Below are positions 1 to 10,785 of a stretch of DNA of 64,000 bases, piece by piece. Source of the stretch: Warburgia ugandensis (lineage: Eukaryota; Streptophyta; Magnoliopsida; Canellales; Canellaceae). The stretch spans positions 20,452,414 through 20,516,413 of the forward strand of contig CP141134.1 in NCBI GenBank assembly GCA_035236585.1. The letters are read 5' to 3'. Positions within the stretch are counted from its first letter, which is position 1. Every line of letters begins with the position of its first letter. The position numbers and the translations under genes are program-made. The notes under the pieces were generated by a model that was given only the letters and a program-made list of their open reading frames with translations, did no database searches and had not been told where the DNA came from.

Positions 1-22
1 CTCTCTCTCTCTCTCTCTCTCC
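1..22. repeat. (CT)n microsatellite at window edge
   Basis: At least ten CT units followed by a pyrimidine-rich stretch. It is probably longer outside the window. Similar CT tracts lie in other LTRs here (45439, 59030, and 58237 read on the LTR sense strand). Confidence 0.9.
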
Positions 23-2917
23 TTTACCTTTTTCCTTCCCTCACTCTCCTACTTGCCATTTTTCATAGTGACGGTAACCTTTAGTTACTGTTGATTTCCA
101 ATGCCAGACATTTAAATAGTAGTGCATCAAAGATTGGACACCCTCGTTCGATTTCTCGTGAAGAGGGGATCAAAACCCCTCTTGTTATTCCCTGAATGGA
201 ATAGTCTTCACGGATGATCAGACTAAGATTCCAAATTGGAAACCCTAGATTTTTAAGTGACAATCTAAGAGGAAAATCCATTTTTTCGACATCATATGAC
301 TATGAAATGGCTCCAAACTTGATGGGAGCTTAGATGAGTATCCGTTCTACAAACCCTTTCAAGGAAATCATATTTTGAATAAAAATAATCATTGGTGACA
401 ACTACACTGGTCACCTTCTTTGGTAACGGCTAGTCAATGCTAGTGACTGTCAGTGACCTTTGGCGATATTCTAACTATCCAAATTGGATCCAATCCTGAT
501 CTAAGAGCGCAAGGTGCGATCTGCATGATCCACACCATTCATTGCAATCCTCAAGATGCAAAAGACAAAACCCATTAATTAATTTGTCCATCAATGAAGA
601 TTTAATGATGATCAAAATCCAATGGAAATGTACAATCAAGATTGTGCTCAACTATGATCGATCTAACCATCCATTACCCTCTAGCATTGATCTCTCACCA
701 AATATCGGATATGTGACCAAATCCACAAACCCTCACATGATCCAACTATTAATCAATCACCAGAACCTAGATTTACTATCGATCTGACTTCTTATCACGA
801 TCCAACCATTGATCGGCCACTATATTCTTAAATTTATGACCAATCTACCTCTGTAAGATAATCCAACATTTTGATCGATTACTTTGGATTAAATCTATGA
901 TCAATTAGAGCTTCCAAGTATATCTGACCATAAATTGAACATTAGAGAATCTAATCTATGATTGATTTGACCCCACACATTGATCCAATTGTAGATTAGT
1001 TATATAACACCATGATTCATGATTAATTTGATTATTCACCCTAATCTAATCACATATCCATTAGCCAAACCCTAAAATAATGACATATATGGTCCTCTTT
1101 CTACAATTTGACCATTGATCAATGATCAAGTGCCTAAATTGTAAGATTAGGCACTAATCTAATGGGGAGATTTGGTACGACCTTGATGAACTTAATTAGA
1201 GGCAATGGGAATCGATCAGACCATACAAGCACTACATCATGCTTGGATTTTTGCAATTAGAGGTAGGTACTTTTAACATCTATTTGCCATTGAGATATTG
1301 AGCTTATAATTAGCTTTACTAAAATGTGTATATTTAAATAATCAAATCATACCAAGCATTTGCTTATCATGCTTTTGATTTGAATTTATTTGGCTATCAT
1401 ATAACTAATATCTTGTCATATTGTATTGTTTTAGCTTTTAAAGAATGTAATATTTATAAATGAGGCATGTGAGTTATATATATGGCTTCATATGCAGGAT
1501 GCATACTTTTGTCTTGAAAATGAAAATGATATTATCCATTCCATTCCATTCCATTACATGTAGTTATATGTTTTCAAAGAAATGATGATTCTTGAAATTG
1601 CATCAATCCCATGTCTTAAGATAAGTTATTGAAATGCATGGCTTTGCATGAGACATTTGTTATATAATTTAGTAACATTTGGATTGAGATATATGTTTGT
1701 TTAGGCTAATGAGCCTGGTGGGCACTGTGTTAAGAGGGTGTATGGACTTGAACTCCTAACCTCTAACCACGAAAAAAGGTAGGTATCTGTGCCCAAAGAA
1801 GCACCTATTTTTCTCAACTATTGTGGTAGAAAAACAACCACTTGAGATGTTTCATGGCACCCTTTTCGAGACATATCCACAATTACTATGGAGGCTATGG
1901 TGGCTGTCCTTTAGATACCTGAGACATGATTCAGTTAGTTGGTCGTAAGCATAGTGTTCCATGAGATTTTTGTTTTGTAATACTATGCATGATGAGATTG
2001 CTAACTGTCATTAGATGAGTACTTATGACTAGCCGGTTGATGTATTTGCTAGGATGTATATATCCACATGATGATATTGTAGGTTTGAGATTGCCAACAT
2101 TCACTGTTTAATCTATTACTACTTTAATATTTTGATGATTTTATAGCATTTGATTTATCAAGTTAGATGATAGATCTTTCACATAGTGTAAAAGTTAAGC
2201 ACATATGTGATTTTATGATAACTATATATTACAATTTATGTGAGATTACCATAAAGATTTGATCATTTGAAAACATAAATTTAAAGTCATGCATATTTTA
2301 TGTTGATATTATCTTAAATATTTTAGCTTGAAACTATATACTGAGACTGACATATGGTTTCAAATTATGTTTTCTGTCTCTGATTTGATCACTATATATT
2401 ATTTAGAACTGCATGAAAAATGATTTGAAATATTATTTAGAATCGGATTTCAAAAATTGGTATAGTAGACGTGAGATTGCATATACAAGTACAAGCTTGC
2501 TGGGATATTATAGATTGTTTACAAATATCTCATGACTTCAAAGAATTTGACTTAAGGTAGAGCCATTTGAGGTGGATGCTAATATGGATGAAGACAATAA
2601 AGTAATGGACTATATAAATATATAAGTATATGATTTATCTTTTCTAGACATATATATGTAATTACTATAGTTGGACTGTGAGCTATAACTGGCTAGATCT
2701 AGGATGCATGTATTTTTGTATTTAGTTTTTTAATTAAAAAAATTCAGTTATTTTGTTTTCTTGGAAGTAAATGTCACTCAAGGTTTTCAAAATGAATTTA
2801 AAAGAAAAAGATTCTTCTGTTGAATTGTTTTACAAATTTGTTTTCAAATAGGGATCTCTCCCACATTAAGAATTAGTTTTGCATTTAAAAATGCATATGA
2901 AAACTTGGGTCGTCACA
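1..2917 (+). mobile_element. Chromovirus-type Ty3/Gypsy LTR, probably solo or 3' LTR, start off-window
   Basis: The right edge reads ACTTGGGTCGTCACA, the same kind of LTR end as the elements at 33198 and 47912. A block at about 1698-1920 (GGTGGGCACT, then a GAGGG and CTCCTAACCTCTAACCAC stretch, then TATGGAGGCTATGGTGG) lines up with 46914-47115 inside the LTR at 44739-47912, and in reverse with about 51030-51230. No primer binding site follows position 2917, so this is not a 5' LTR. The left limit is uncertain. The comparable LTR at 44739 has a CT microsatellite and about 1.6 kb before the shared block, so the CT run at position 1 may be the equivalent point and the LTR may begin outside the window. 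No coding sequence was recognised. The 81-aa frame at 542 is a chance frame in LTR sequence. Confidence 0.5.
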
Positions 2918-2929
2918 AAGAAGAATCAG

Positions 2930-3022
2930 CCAATACCACTATGAAGGCAAACAAGAGTGACTGATGCCACCAATAAAGCAAGTGAGAGTGACCAATGCCA
3001 TTACTGAAGCAAACAAGAGCAA
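2930..3022 (+). repeat. 31-bp unit repeated three times
   Basis: Three adjacent imperfect 31-bp units (2930-2960, 2961-2991, 2992-3022), each with a CCAATGCCACT-like start and a GCAAACAAGAGTGA-like end, and a degenerate fourth start at 3023. It begins 13 bp beyond the LTR end at 2917. The unit is not a multiple of three and no coding meaning is seen. Confidence 0.75.
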
Positions 3023-3239
3023 CCAACTCTACTTTCAACCCAAATCAACCAATGTAACTTTTTTCATTAGAAAGAGACCACCTAGTACCACTTTAGGTCC
3101 AACAAAACCATGCGATTGGTGTCACCTTGTGACATGATTCTTTCAATCGGTGCGAAGTGCACCTATTTGACTCTTGATCTTTCGGGCCCAATTTTTCTCA
3201 TTTAAATAGGTATTGGATTTGTTCTCATAAACGTGTTGG

Positions 3240-4060
3240 TGATCTTAGAATTGGGTTCTTAAGATGGACTCATGCTTTGAAGCAAAACTTGGATGGGCTA
3301 TTGTTTCGAGATATAACTCCCTCTAGGTTAAATTTGTTTGCTTCTTAACTCTTCGTTCTATCCAAAAAAACAAAAGGATAAGTTCCTTTCAATTATTCCT
3401 TATGTGCTCTGAGGTAATATCCTTTCTACTAGATTATTTGATGGCCGTTCTTATGAATTGGTTTGCCGCCCTTCTCGGGATCGCCCTTTCTGGATTAAAT
3501 CATGTTATGACATGATGACAACTATTTCCTACCGTCATCACCGCATACTAAATGGAAGTCGATTTGGAGGCTCCATTGCATCACTAAGGTCAAGATGCTT
3601 ATTTGACTTCTTGTTCATCAGACTCCCTACGAGAGCAAAATAATATTCTTTTCTTCACTTGGCAGATACTTCATTTGCGTTTTGCCACCAAGCTGAAGAA
3701 AATGAATATCATCTCATTCTTGCTTGTCCTAATGTTCGTCCTCTTTGGATGGTGCTTGTGTACATCGTGGGGGAGGACTACGTGGATTTCCAATCCATTG
3801 AGAGGCGATTAAGCATTAGATCAAGCCTAGTCAATAGCAATTCCGGATTTCCATTCTTTATCGGACGGTCCATGCCTATCTTGCATGAGAAATTTGGAAT
3901 ACTCGTGCTTAAAAGTAGATTGGAGTCTTTTCTAGTGAAACATTTTTGTAGAGAAGCTAATAGTGTAGCTGATAGATATAGGCAACGAAAGCTTCTTCTG
4001 AGCCTATGTATGCTGCATCATAATTCGATATGCTTCATCTTTTATAATTGACGCATTGAG
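3240..4060 (+). pseudogene. LINE (non-LTR retrotransposon) ORF2 C-terminal fragment
   Basis: This is a decayed end of a plant LINE reverse-transcriptase polyprotein spread over several frames. At about 3458-3530 one frame reads SRDRPFWIKSCYDMM, like the segment preceding the RVT zinc-binding domain. At about 3553-3640 another frame reads WKSIWRLHCITKVKMLI and then a stop, the usual tryptophan-rich start of that domain. In the frame 3659-4051 a zinc-finger-like CHQAEENEYHLILACPNVRPLW follows, the first expected Cys being replaced by Phe (FAFCHQ). Near its end is HFCREANSVADRY, typical of the RNase H-like tail of plant LINEs. Frameshifts and stops make it non-functional. The 5' part is missing; the preceding sequence back to 2917 shows no RT motif. 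The assignment rests on motifs only. Confidence 0.6.
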
Positions 4061-4190
4061 GTTTAACAGTCTTAGCGTCCCTAGGAAGTTTAAAGTTTAG
4101 TTTATTTGTCTTGTGTATGTCGTTTGTTATTTGGTCTGTTTGATGGATGTGATGCCTCTTTTGCGTAATGAGATCATCGCTTTTACCAAC

Positions 4191-4193
<3 letters not shown>

Positions 4194-4254
<61 letters not shown>
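4194..4254. repeat. (GA)n microsatellite
   Basis: About 30 uninterrupted AG/GA units, directly downstream of the LINE fragment. It generates a poly-(Arg-Glu) frame that is not a gene. Confidence 0.97.
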
Positions 4255-4256
<2 letters not shown>

Positions 4257-4449
4257 TCCCCTAGGAAAAGTCTAATCTGCTTATCTCACTTACTACAGCC
4301 ACCCGCTATCCCCATCGAACTCACAAAGACGTCTCCACGCGTGTCCATGACTAATCTTCAATATGGCATTATGATTAAGTTTTTTTAGATCTAAATTATC
4401 CATCAAGTTCTGTGTACCAAAATAGGTATTAGAAATTAATGGTATTGAA

Positions 4450-5020
4450 TGATCCTAACTACTTGTCTGGTCCTCTGAAAAATTTATGTAAATAAATGTC
4501 ACTATTTTTAGCTCATGAAACATAGGCTAAAAGCATTTTTTTTTTTCTAAATTATCAATGTCAAATTGACATTGTGGGTCAGACAGTTGCAAATATCATT
4601 ACCCGTTTTACCCCTAGGTTAGAAAATGTCTACTTGCACCCAACCTCATTGCATATTCGAAAATTCCTTATTTAGGCTAAGACTTAAACCAAAGACAACA
4701 TAAGAACATATTAACCAGTTAGACTAGCTTTGGTTTATGCACGTAAGGTGAAAGTTTTATATATAGACAAATAAAATTTGAGTTCCAGTAAGGGTACATG
4801 CTCAATAGGAAAGGAATGGTAACATGCTCCTTTTTCATACACGATAAAACTATTTTTGTTACATCTAACCTACTCATCATGTTAAGAAATGATTTAGATG
4901 GGTTATAGATGAAATTTCGTGCCCATTAGTTGTTTTTAGCCTATGTTTGTTGAGGTTAAAAGTCATGACCATAAATTTTTGTTAAGCTTTTCAAAGATCT
5001 AAAATAAGTAGTTAGGATTG
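4450..5020. mobile_element. MITE-like element with imperfect long terminal inverted repeats
   Basis: The left arm (4450-4534) and the reverse complement of the right arm (4931-5020) share ATCCTAACTACTT at the outside and ACATAGGCTAAAA at the inside, with weaker similarity between. The span is about 570 bp with no coding frame, which fits a non-autonomous DNA element. No convincing target duplication was found. A second inverted pair, 4786-4851 against 5107-5161 (CCAGTAAG(A/G)GTACATG ... TTTTTCAT), overlaps it in an interleaved order, so the region is either two overlapping elements or one rearranged element. Confidence 0.5.
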
Positions 5021-5161
5021 TCCAAATGCATTGTTTTCTCATAGGTTAGCTATTTGTGATTTTTTTAAGAGTGATTAACTTCTTAGGTTTGCAAAAAAAT
5101 TTGTACCCTACATGAAAAAAGGGATGCATACTCCTTCCTCTCATGTACTCTTACTGGGATG
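4786..5161. repeat. Second inverted-repeat pair, interleaved with the first
   Basis: Arms at 4786-4851 and 5107-5161 face each other. They share a 16-base start (one mismatch) and a TTTTTTCAT-like inner end. One arm lies inside the element at 4450-5020 and the other lies outside it, so this is not simply an inner stem. Confidence 0.45.
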
Positions 5162-5163
5162 CA

Positions 5164-6340
5164 AAAACTATTATTAAAAAATATTGCTCAAGTATTTTTG
5201 AGTAACTTTGAGCTAATGGAGATATATGAGGCAAACTCTTCACATGAGATATACATTGAAATCTTTAGCTTGTAGGATGAGTCTCAGCTTCTAAGTTAGT
5301 TGCCAAAGATACACCTCTTGTAAGGTGTTAAATAGTCTTTCAATGTATTCTTATTAAAGAGTGGGATTCACTCTTAGTGTAGCTTATTTGTGTATTTCTC
5401 TTAGAGAGTAGCTTAGAAAACTTACTAGGAGGTCAAACGATCTAAAGATCTTTGACGTTGGATTGCCATGAACTTATAAATTTGCGCCTAAATCTATATT
5501 GTTTAAATAATGCTAGATGGGTCTAAGTAGCATTGATTACTTGATAAACATTTTTAATTATTGGATGGTGTTGATCCTACTTGTAGCCTTGCACACTATT
5601 ATTTTTTAAAGGAAAAAACTGTTTATCTACTATAGAAAATCTCTTTGATGATTGTCAAGTTTAGGGCCTACCTTTCATAGGTGGAGAATAAGAAAAGGTT
5701 TATTGGGTCTTTGGGTTGGTCGTACGAGTTATCTCAATATACTCATTAATCTTCTTTGACTTACTATGTTTGAAAATGTTATGTTAGGCATATAATAGTA
5801 CCTTTGGTGCAATCAATAGCTGTTCCAGTGTAAAAACTAGAAAATTAACTCAACTTGAATGAAAGATGCATTGGGTAATATATAAAAAATTTACTTTATA
5901 TGCACAAGTCCAACCTAGTATAATTGGTTAGGGCATTATAATTTAATTACTAAGTCTCTTTATAGACATAGCCTTTTTTATATGGTGCGAGTTAAATCGA
6001 TTAGTTAATTTCACATGAATTAACCTATGGGTATGGGTTGACCTGCCTGCAAATCAAATAGGCAGCCCATAAGTACAAGTAACTTTTCTACAAGTGTCTA
6101 GTATTAATCCATGATCGAGGTTAAACAGATGTAAGTAAAGGGTCAAACTTGACATTTTAACCTATCCAAGAGATTTTAAACATAATGGACTTGCATCTAT
6201 AGCGTATGCACCTACGCAGACTCACCGAGAATACGCATCAAATTTCACCGAGAACTATAGCTTTGCCTGAATGACATTGCATCTCTTAAGAAGCATCTGC
6301 CAGCGAGGCGTAAGAGCTCCAACTGCCAACATTTTTTTCT
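5164..6340. other. Non-coding upstream region of the PPR gene
   Basis: AT-rich sequence without an open frame of note. I see no clear TATA box, tRNA gene or repeat copy. The last 160 bp become less AT-rich and probably include the PPR 5' leader. A T-run precedes the ATG at 6341. Confidence 0.4.
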
Positions 6341-8821
6341 ATGAAACTGTTTAGACTGGATGCCTTTCCCTCCATTGCTTCGCCAACCCCTCTGAAATTC
6401 CCAAAACGCCCTCAAATTGGAAAATTTCTTCTACCAAAAGAGGAAAGGGGAAAATCTAATGTAGACGCTCAGATGATCAAAACGGGTTTCGATCCCAAAA
6501 CCTGCCTCTCAAATAATCTATTAAGTGACCTCCTACAAAAGGGAGAACTATCGCAAGCACGCCGACTGTTCGACCAAATGCCCCAACAGAACACTATCAC
6601 AGCAAACATGCTCATTTCGGGCTACTTAAAATCCGGAAACCTACCCGAAGCACATCAGCTGTTCAATTCCATGATGGATAGGAACGTAGTCTCATGGACG
6701 GTAATGATCGCTGGATACTCTCAGTCTAAACAAACCAAGGTAGCATTCGCTCTCTTTTCGGATATGCGAAGATCAGGAATAGAACCTGATCATGTCACAT
6801 TTGCCTCTCTGTTATCGGCATGTAGTGATCGTGATAATGTGAAGCAGCTAACTCAAGTTCATGCCCATATTGTTAAATTTGGATTTGAATCGACCCTTTT
6901 GGTGTGCAATACTTTGGTCGATTCTTACTGCAAAAGCCAACTTCTTGCTTTCGCTCGTGAGCTTTTTGAGACGATGCCCAAAAGAGATTGTGTAACGTTC
7001 AATGCCTTGATTACTGGGTATTCCAATGATGGGTTATCTGAACAAGCATTGGAGTTGTTCATGGACATGCTGAATTCGGGTTTCAAACCTTCACAGTTCA
7101 CTTTTGCTGCAGTTTTGGGCGCTGCCACTGGCTTAGGTGATTTGAGTCTGGGTAAACAGATTCATGTTTCTGTCATTAAGAGTAATTTTGGGTGGAATGT
7201 GTTTGTTAGCAATGCTTTGCTTGACTTCTACTCAAAGTGCGATCAAGTCAGCGAGGCAAAAAGACTTTTTGATGAGATGCCTGACCTTGATGGTGTTTCT
7301 TATAATGTGATCATTACAGGTTATGCTTGGGATGGTCAAAGCAAAGAATCTCTGGATCTTTTCCGAAAATTGCAGTTTACTGGTTTTGACAGGAAGCAAT
7401 TTCCATATGCAAGTATCTTGACCATTGCTTCAAGTTTACCCAATCTGGAGATGGGTAGGCAAATCCACGCCCAAGCAATTATAACCTCTGCGGGATCAGA
7501 TGTACTGGTGAGTAATTCCCTGATTGATATGTATGCCAAATGTGGTCTGTTGGAGAGTGCAGAGACAATTTTTTTAAAACAAAATGAACAGAATACTGTC
7601 TCATGGACGGTAATGATTTCGGGCTATGTCCAAATAGGATTCCATGAGAAAGCTCTAAAATTGTTTGCCAAGATGCAAGGGACAAACATAACTTCAGATC
7701 AGGCAACATTTTCTAGTGTCTTAAGAGCTTCGGCAAGTTTGGCATCACTTGAACTAGGAAAACAGCTACATTCTTCCATAATAAGATCAGGGTGCAAGTC
7801 TAATGTTTATGCTGGAAGTGCCCTTTTAGATATGTACGCAAAGTGTGGAAGCATTAAGGAGGCAGTTCAAATCTTTGGTGAGATGCCAGATCGGAATATA
7901 GTCTCTTGGAATGCCATGATAGCGGCTTATGCTCAGAATGGGCATGGCAAGTCAGCTATTCGTTTATTCGAAGAGATGCCTCAGAATGGAATTTTTCCAG
8001 ATTCAGTCACTTTTCTCAGTATTCTGTCTGCGTGCAGTCATACTGGGCTTGTGGAAGAAGGATCTCGATACTTTGATTCTATGACTCAGTTCTATAACCT
8101 GAACCCCAAGAGAGAACATTATGCTTGTATGGTAGATATCTTGGGCCGGATCGGATGTCTGGATGAAGCAGAAAACTTGATGGCTCAGATGCCATTTGAG
8201 GCTGATAGTATTATGTGGTCATCAATTTTGAATTCATGCAGAATCCACAGAAACCTAGAACTGGGGCAGCGGGCGGCAGATAAGCTGTTTAGCATGAAAC
8301 TCAGTGATGCAGCTCCATATGTTATCATGTCAAATATTTATGCAGAAGCCGGTCGATGGGAAGATGTTGGAAAGGTGAAGAAATTGATGAAGGATCAGGG
8401 CATCAAGAAGGAGCCAGCCTACAGTTGGGTTGAAATCAAACAGACAATATATTCATTCTCAGCCAATGATGAAAGCAACCTGCAAATGGATGAGATTAGG
8501 AGAATGCTAGATAAACTGTCTGAGCAGATGGAGAAGGAAGGATATAAGCCCGATACCAGTTGTGCCCTACACAATGTGGAAGAAGAAATGAAAGCCAAAT
8601 CTCTGAGATATCACAGTGAGAGATTGGCCATTGCTTTTGCATTGATCACTACTCCACCGGGTTCTCCAATAAGGGTCATGAAGAATTTGCGTGCATGTAC
8701 AGACTGTCATGCTGCTATCAAAATAATTTCAAAGATTGTAGGGAGGGAGATAACGGTGAGGGATTCAAGCAGATTCCATCATTTCAGAGATGGGTTTTGC
8801 TCATGTGGGGATTACTGGTGA
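6341..8821 (+). CDS. PLS-class pentatricopeptide repeat protein, DYW subgroup (organelle RNA editing factor type)
   Basis: An 826-residue intronless frame. The first 40 residues are basic with few acids, as in an organelle transit peptide; mitochondrion or plastid cannot be decided. From about residue 50 to 620 there are tandem PPR motifs of P, L and S type (for example NVVSWTVMIAGYSQ near 115, DRNIVSWNAMIAAYAQNG, and repeated LVDSYCK/LIDMYAKCG segments). E1/E2-type motifs follow from about 621 (DSIMWSSILNSCRIH) to about 690. A DYW domain then runs to the end: the HSE zinc/catalytic motif at 758-760, CTDCH at 786-790, the HH and CSCGDYW end at 820-826. All deaminase zinc-binding residues are present, so it looks functional. 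In this family PPR repeats read organellar RNA and the DYW domain deaminates C to U. From memory it resembles Arabidopsis proteins of the At3g02010 type; that is unverified, as is any editing site. There is no overlapping neighbour; 3' UTR sequence probably follows. Confidence 0.95.
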   Translation: MKLFRLDAFPSIASPTPLKFPKRPQIGKFLLPKEERGKSNVDAQMIKTGFDPKTCLSNNLLSDLLQKGELSQARRLFDQMPQQNTITANMLISGYLKSGNLPEAHQLFNSMMDRNVVSWTVMIAGYSQSKQTKVAFALFSDMRRSGIEPDHVTFASLLSACSDRDNVKQLTQVHAHIVKFGFESTLLVCNTLVDSYCKSQLLAFARELFETMPKRDCVTFNALITGYSNDGLSEQALELFMDMLNSGFKPSQFTFAAVLGAATGLGDLSLGKQIHVSVIKSNFGWNVFVSNALLDFYSKCDQVSEAKRLFDEMPDLDGVSYNVIITGYAWDGQSKESLDLFRKLQFTGFDRKQFPYASILTIASSLPNLEMGRQIHAQAIITSAGSDVLVSNSLIDMYAKCGLLESAETIFLKQNEQNTVSWTVMISGYVQIGFHEKALKLFAKMQGTNITSDQATFSSVLRASASLASLELGKQLHSSIIRSGCKSNVYAGSALLDMYAKCGSIKEAVQIFGEMPDRNIVSWNAMIAAYAQNGHGKSAIRLFEEMPQNGIFPDSVTFLSILSACSHTGLVEEGSRYFDSMTQFYNLNPKREHYACMVDILGRIGCLDEAENLMAQMPFEADSIMWSSILNSCRIHRNLELGQRAADKLFSMKLSDAAPYVIMSNIYAEAGRWEDVGKVKKLMKDQGIKKEPAYSWVEIKQTIYSFSANDESNLQMDEIRRMLDKLSEQMEKEGYKPDTSCALHNVEEEMKAKSLRYHSERLAIAFALITTPPGSPIRVMKNLRACTDCHAAIKIISKIVGREITVRDSSRFHHFRDGFCSCGDYW

Positions 8822-9283
8822 GGTTTGTAGTCAAAGAGTAAGGTACTTGGAGTTCATATCTGTGCAGTTTTTGCTTTCTTGAGGTCCATTCCTAAAGCAT
8901 CAGGTTTAAATTGTGGAATAGGCAACCCTGTGACCCTAGAGCTTCTGATGGGTGGGACAATTTTATGACTCTCTTTGGCAGAGAGATTTTTGCATGGTTC
9001 TATGTTGGTGTCACTGCAATTTCCAGATCTAGTGATCCTTGATTATTAAGTCATGACAGAGTGCATTTCAGTTGGAATATATCAGTAAGAACCTCATTAC
9101 TACATCTCAGAACCTCTCTTCAGATAGACTCATACAGCAGATACTTCTTTCCGTAATTCTCTTCATTGCATTACTCCTGTTTATGACAATAAAAACAAAG
9201 CAAAAATCCTAGTTTTTTGCTACCTGGAAATGTTCGTGCATGCAATATGTGAAAATTTGAAGCAAAGCAGAGCGCCTAGCTCC
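8822..9283. other. Downstream region of the PPR gene, probable 3' UTR
   Basis: Follows the TGA directly. No recognisable repeat. An ACAATAAAAACAAAG stretch near 9186 could serve as a plant polyadenylation signal, but that is inference. Confidence 0.35.
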
Positions 9284-9511
9284 CTAGATCAATTGCACAT
9301 ATCCAACGACTCCAGTATGAACCCTACGAATTGGCCATTTCTTAAACGCAGTTGGTGTTTCTAATGCAACAGATTTTACAGTGTTCAGAACACTACAATC
9401 TGCAACAACATAGCTATTAACGGTGAAAGGGGAGACAGTCGAAAGATTCCAATATTTAATTCTTTGTGACAAACCAGTGGCGGTACCTTTGATGACTGTC
9501 CAACTTATAGT
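9284..9511 (-). other. Unrecognised 75-codon open frame, possible terminal exon
   Basis: On the minus strand a frame is open from 9511 to a TAG at 9286-9284. It has no ATG near its start and is bounded upstream by TAA (9514-9512). The product reads like real protein rather than repeat translation: it contains VIKGTATGLSQRIKYWNL and ends RRVHTGVVGYVQLI. A possible splice acceptor (GGACAG) lies near 9493, but the sequence upstream on that strand is A-rich, which argues against a good acceptor. Another short open stretch (9505-9696, minus) could be a partner exon or chance. I do not recognise a family. It may be an exon of a decayed gene or a chance frame. Confidence 0.25.
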
Positions 9512-10224
9512 TTAATCGATATTTTATCTGATTGATCAGAGCTTCTTTTTTTTTTGGAAAAGATAAAAATGATATTTGTGTGAACCTTGATCTGAATCTG
9601 ACAAACCTTCTTATTGGTAAGGAGGTGGAACCAGCACTCATTTAGGATAAGGTAATTCTGATGCGGAACTTGGTCACTGGGCGTCAAGTCATCCAAAATA
9701 TCTTGGGAATCGGGTGGAACAGATTTTTGACTACTGATGCTGGATATTTATCTGTATATTAAATATATATCTAAACTTCTTATTAGCTTCCTTTATCTTT
9801 AACTGTACTCTCTCGATCACCCATGGTTAATTACGAGAGGTGCTGTGTGCATGGAGATGGTGTAGGACTAATATGTAAGTTATTCAGGTCTAACTGGGTT
9901 GACAGGAAGCCGGTTCTACGAAGCAGCTTTAGCAAGCAATTAACTGGCGGATTACTGCTCGAAGGAAATTCAAAGAACACAATCGGTCGGACGTATCGGC
10001 AGATTTAGTTCCTGCAATTTTGTTTTACTGTAGAAATGAAGAGTACGTGATCCTTCTTTTCAGGAACTATATAGGAAAATCATCTCACTTTTATTGGTGC
10101 TTGAGATTAGTTGAGATGAAAGTCATATCATTTTCTCGCGGTTAAGTTTGAATTTTCAGTCATCTCACTTCACTTTATGTCAAATTTGGTATCTCATCTC
10201 ATGGAAATCATTTCATCTCAAAAC
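9512..10224. other. Anonymous intergenic sequence
   Basis: No repeat copy from elsewhere in the window and no convincing gene. The 61-aa frame at 9823 shows no motif. Confidence 0.4.
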
Positions 10225-10338
10225 CACTACCACCATGTTGGATATATTGGATAGAATATTGGTAAAAATATAGTTTAGTCGCACTACCGCCATGTTGGAT
10301 ATATTGGATAGAATATTGGTAAAAATATAGTTTGGTCG
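10225..10338 (+). repeat. 57-bp perfect-register tandem duplication
   Basis: Units 10225-10281 and 10282-10338 are nearly identical (CACTACC(A/G)CCATGTTGG ... TATAGTTT(A/G)GTCG), differing at about two positions. That suggests a recent duplication. 57 is a multiple of three, but no plausible protein passes through it. Confidence 0.9.
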
Positions 10339-10785
10339 CCTAACTACTGGATTAGTCCTGTTGGGAAGGATCTTTCTCCTTCCTTTCTTAAAGATACTCG
10401 TCTTCGTGATGTACTTCAAATGGAGGACCACCGTTTTGTTATGTAACTAAGTGGTTTAATATATTTTGCTTTTGACCAAAAGAAAAAAGTATTCTTTAAC
10501 ACTTAAACTGGGCGTTCGATAGTTTAGTACCAACCTTTTCTGGTCCACCCTTTAATTGAATGTTTTAAAGTTTTCTGACATTTTAAGTAATTTATTAATT
10601 TTATTGAGAAAAGAAAAGAAAAGGCCGAGGCCCTTCATCATTAGCCAAATTTGTAGTAGAGAGAGACTGAGCGCTTCTTCTTCTAGTGAATTTTCTTGAT
10701 CAGCCTAGTTGGGCGAGGTAGACTAATCCATACCCTCTGTAGAATTTGTATTATGGGTTGATTTTTTTGCGGAGATTTGAGTTCT
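10339..10785. other. Anonymous intergenic sequence
   Basis: Contains an A/G-rich run near 10606-10625. Nothing else is supportable. Confidence 0.35.

Noticed and set aside
1725..1790. tRNA-like stretch (GACTTGAACTCCTAACCTC resembles an antisense T-arm)
   Set aside because: No cloverleaf can be completed and the same block recurs in other LTRs (46930, 51150).
1441..2917. A 1.47-kb solo LTR starting TGTAATATT at 1446 with AAGAA on both sides (1441-1445, 2918-2922)
   Set aside because: Attractive, but sequence before 1446 (AGGTAGGTA near 1260) still parallels the interior of the C2 LTR near 46395, so the true LTR likely starts further left and the five-base match may be chance.
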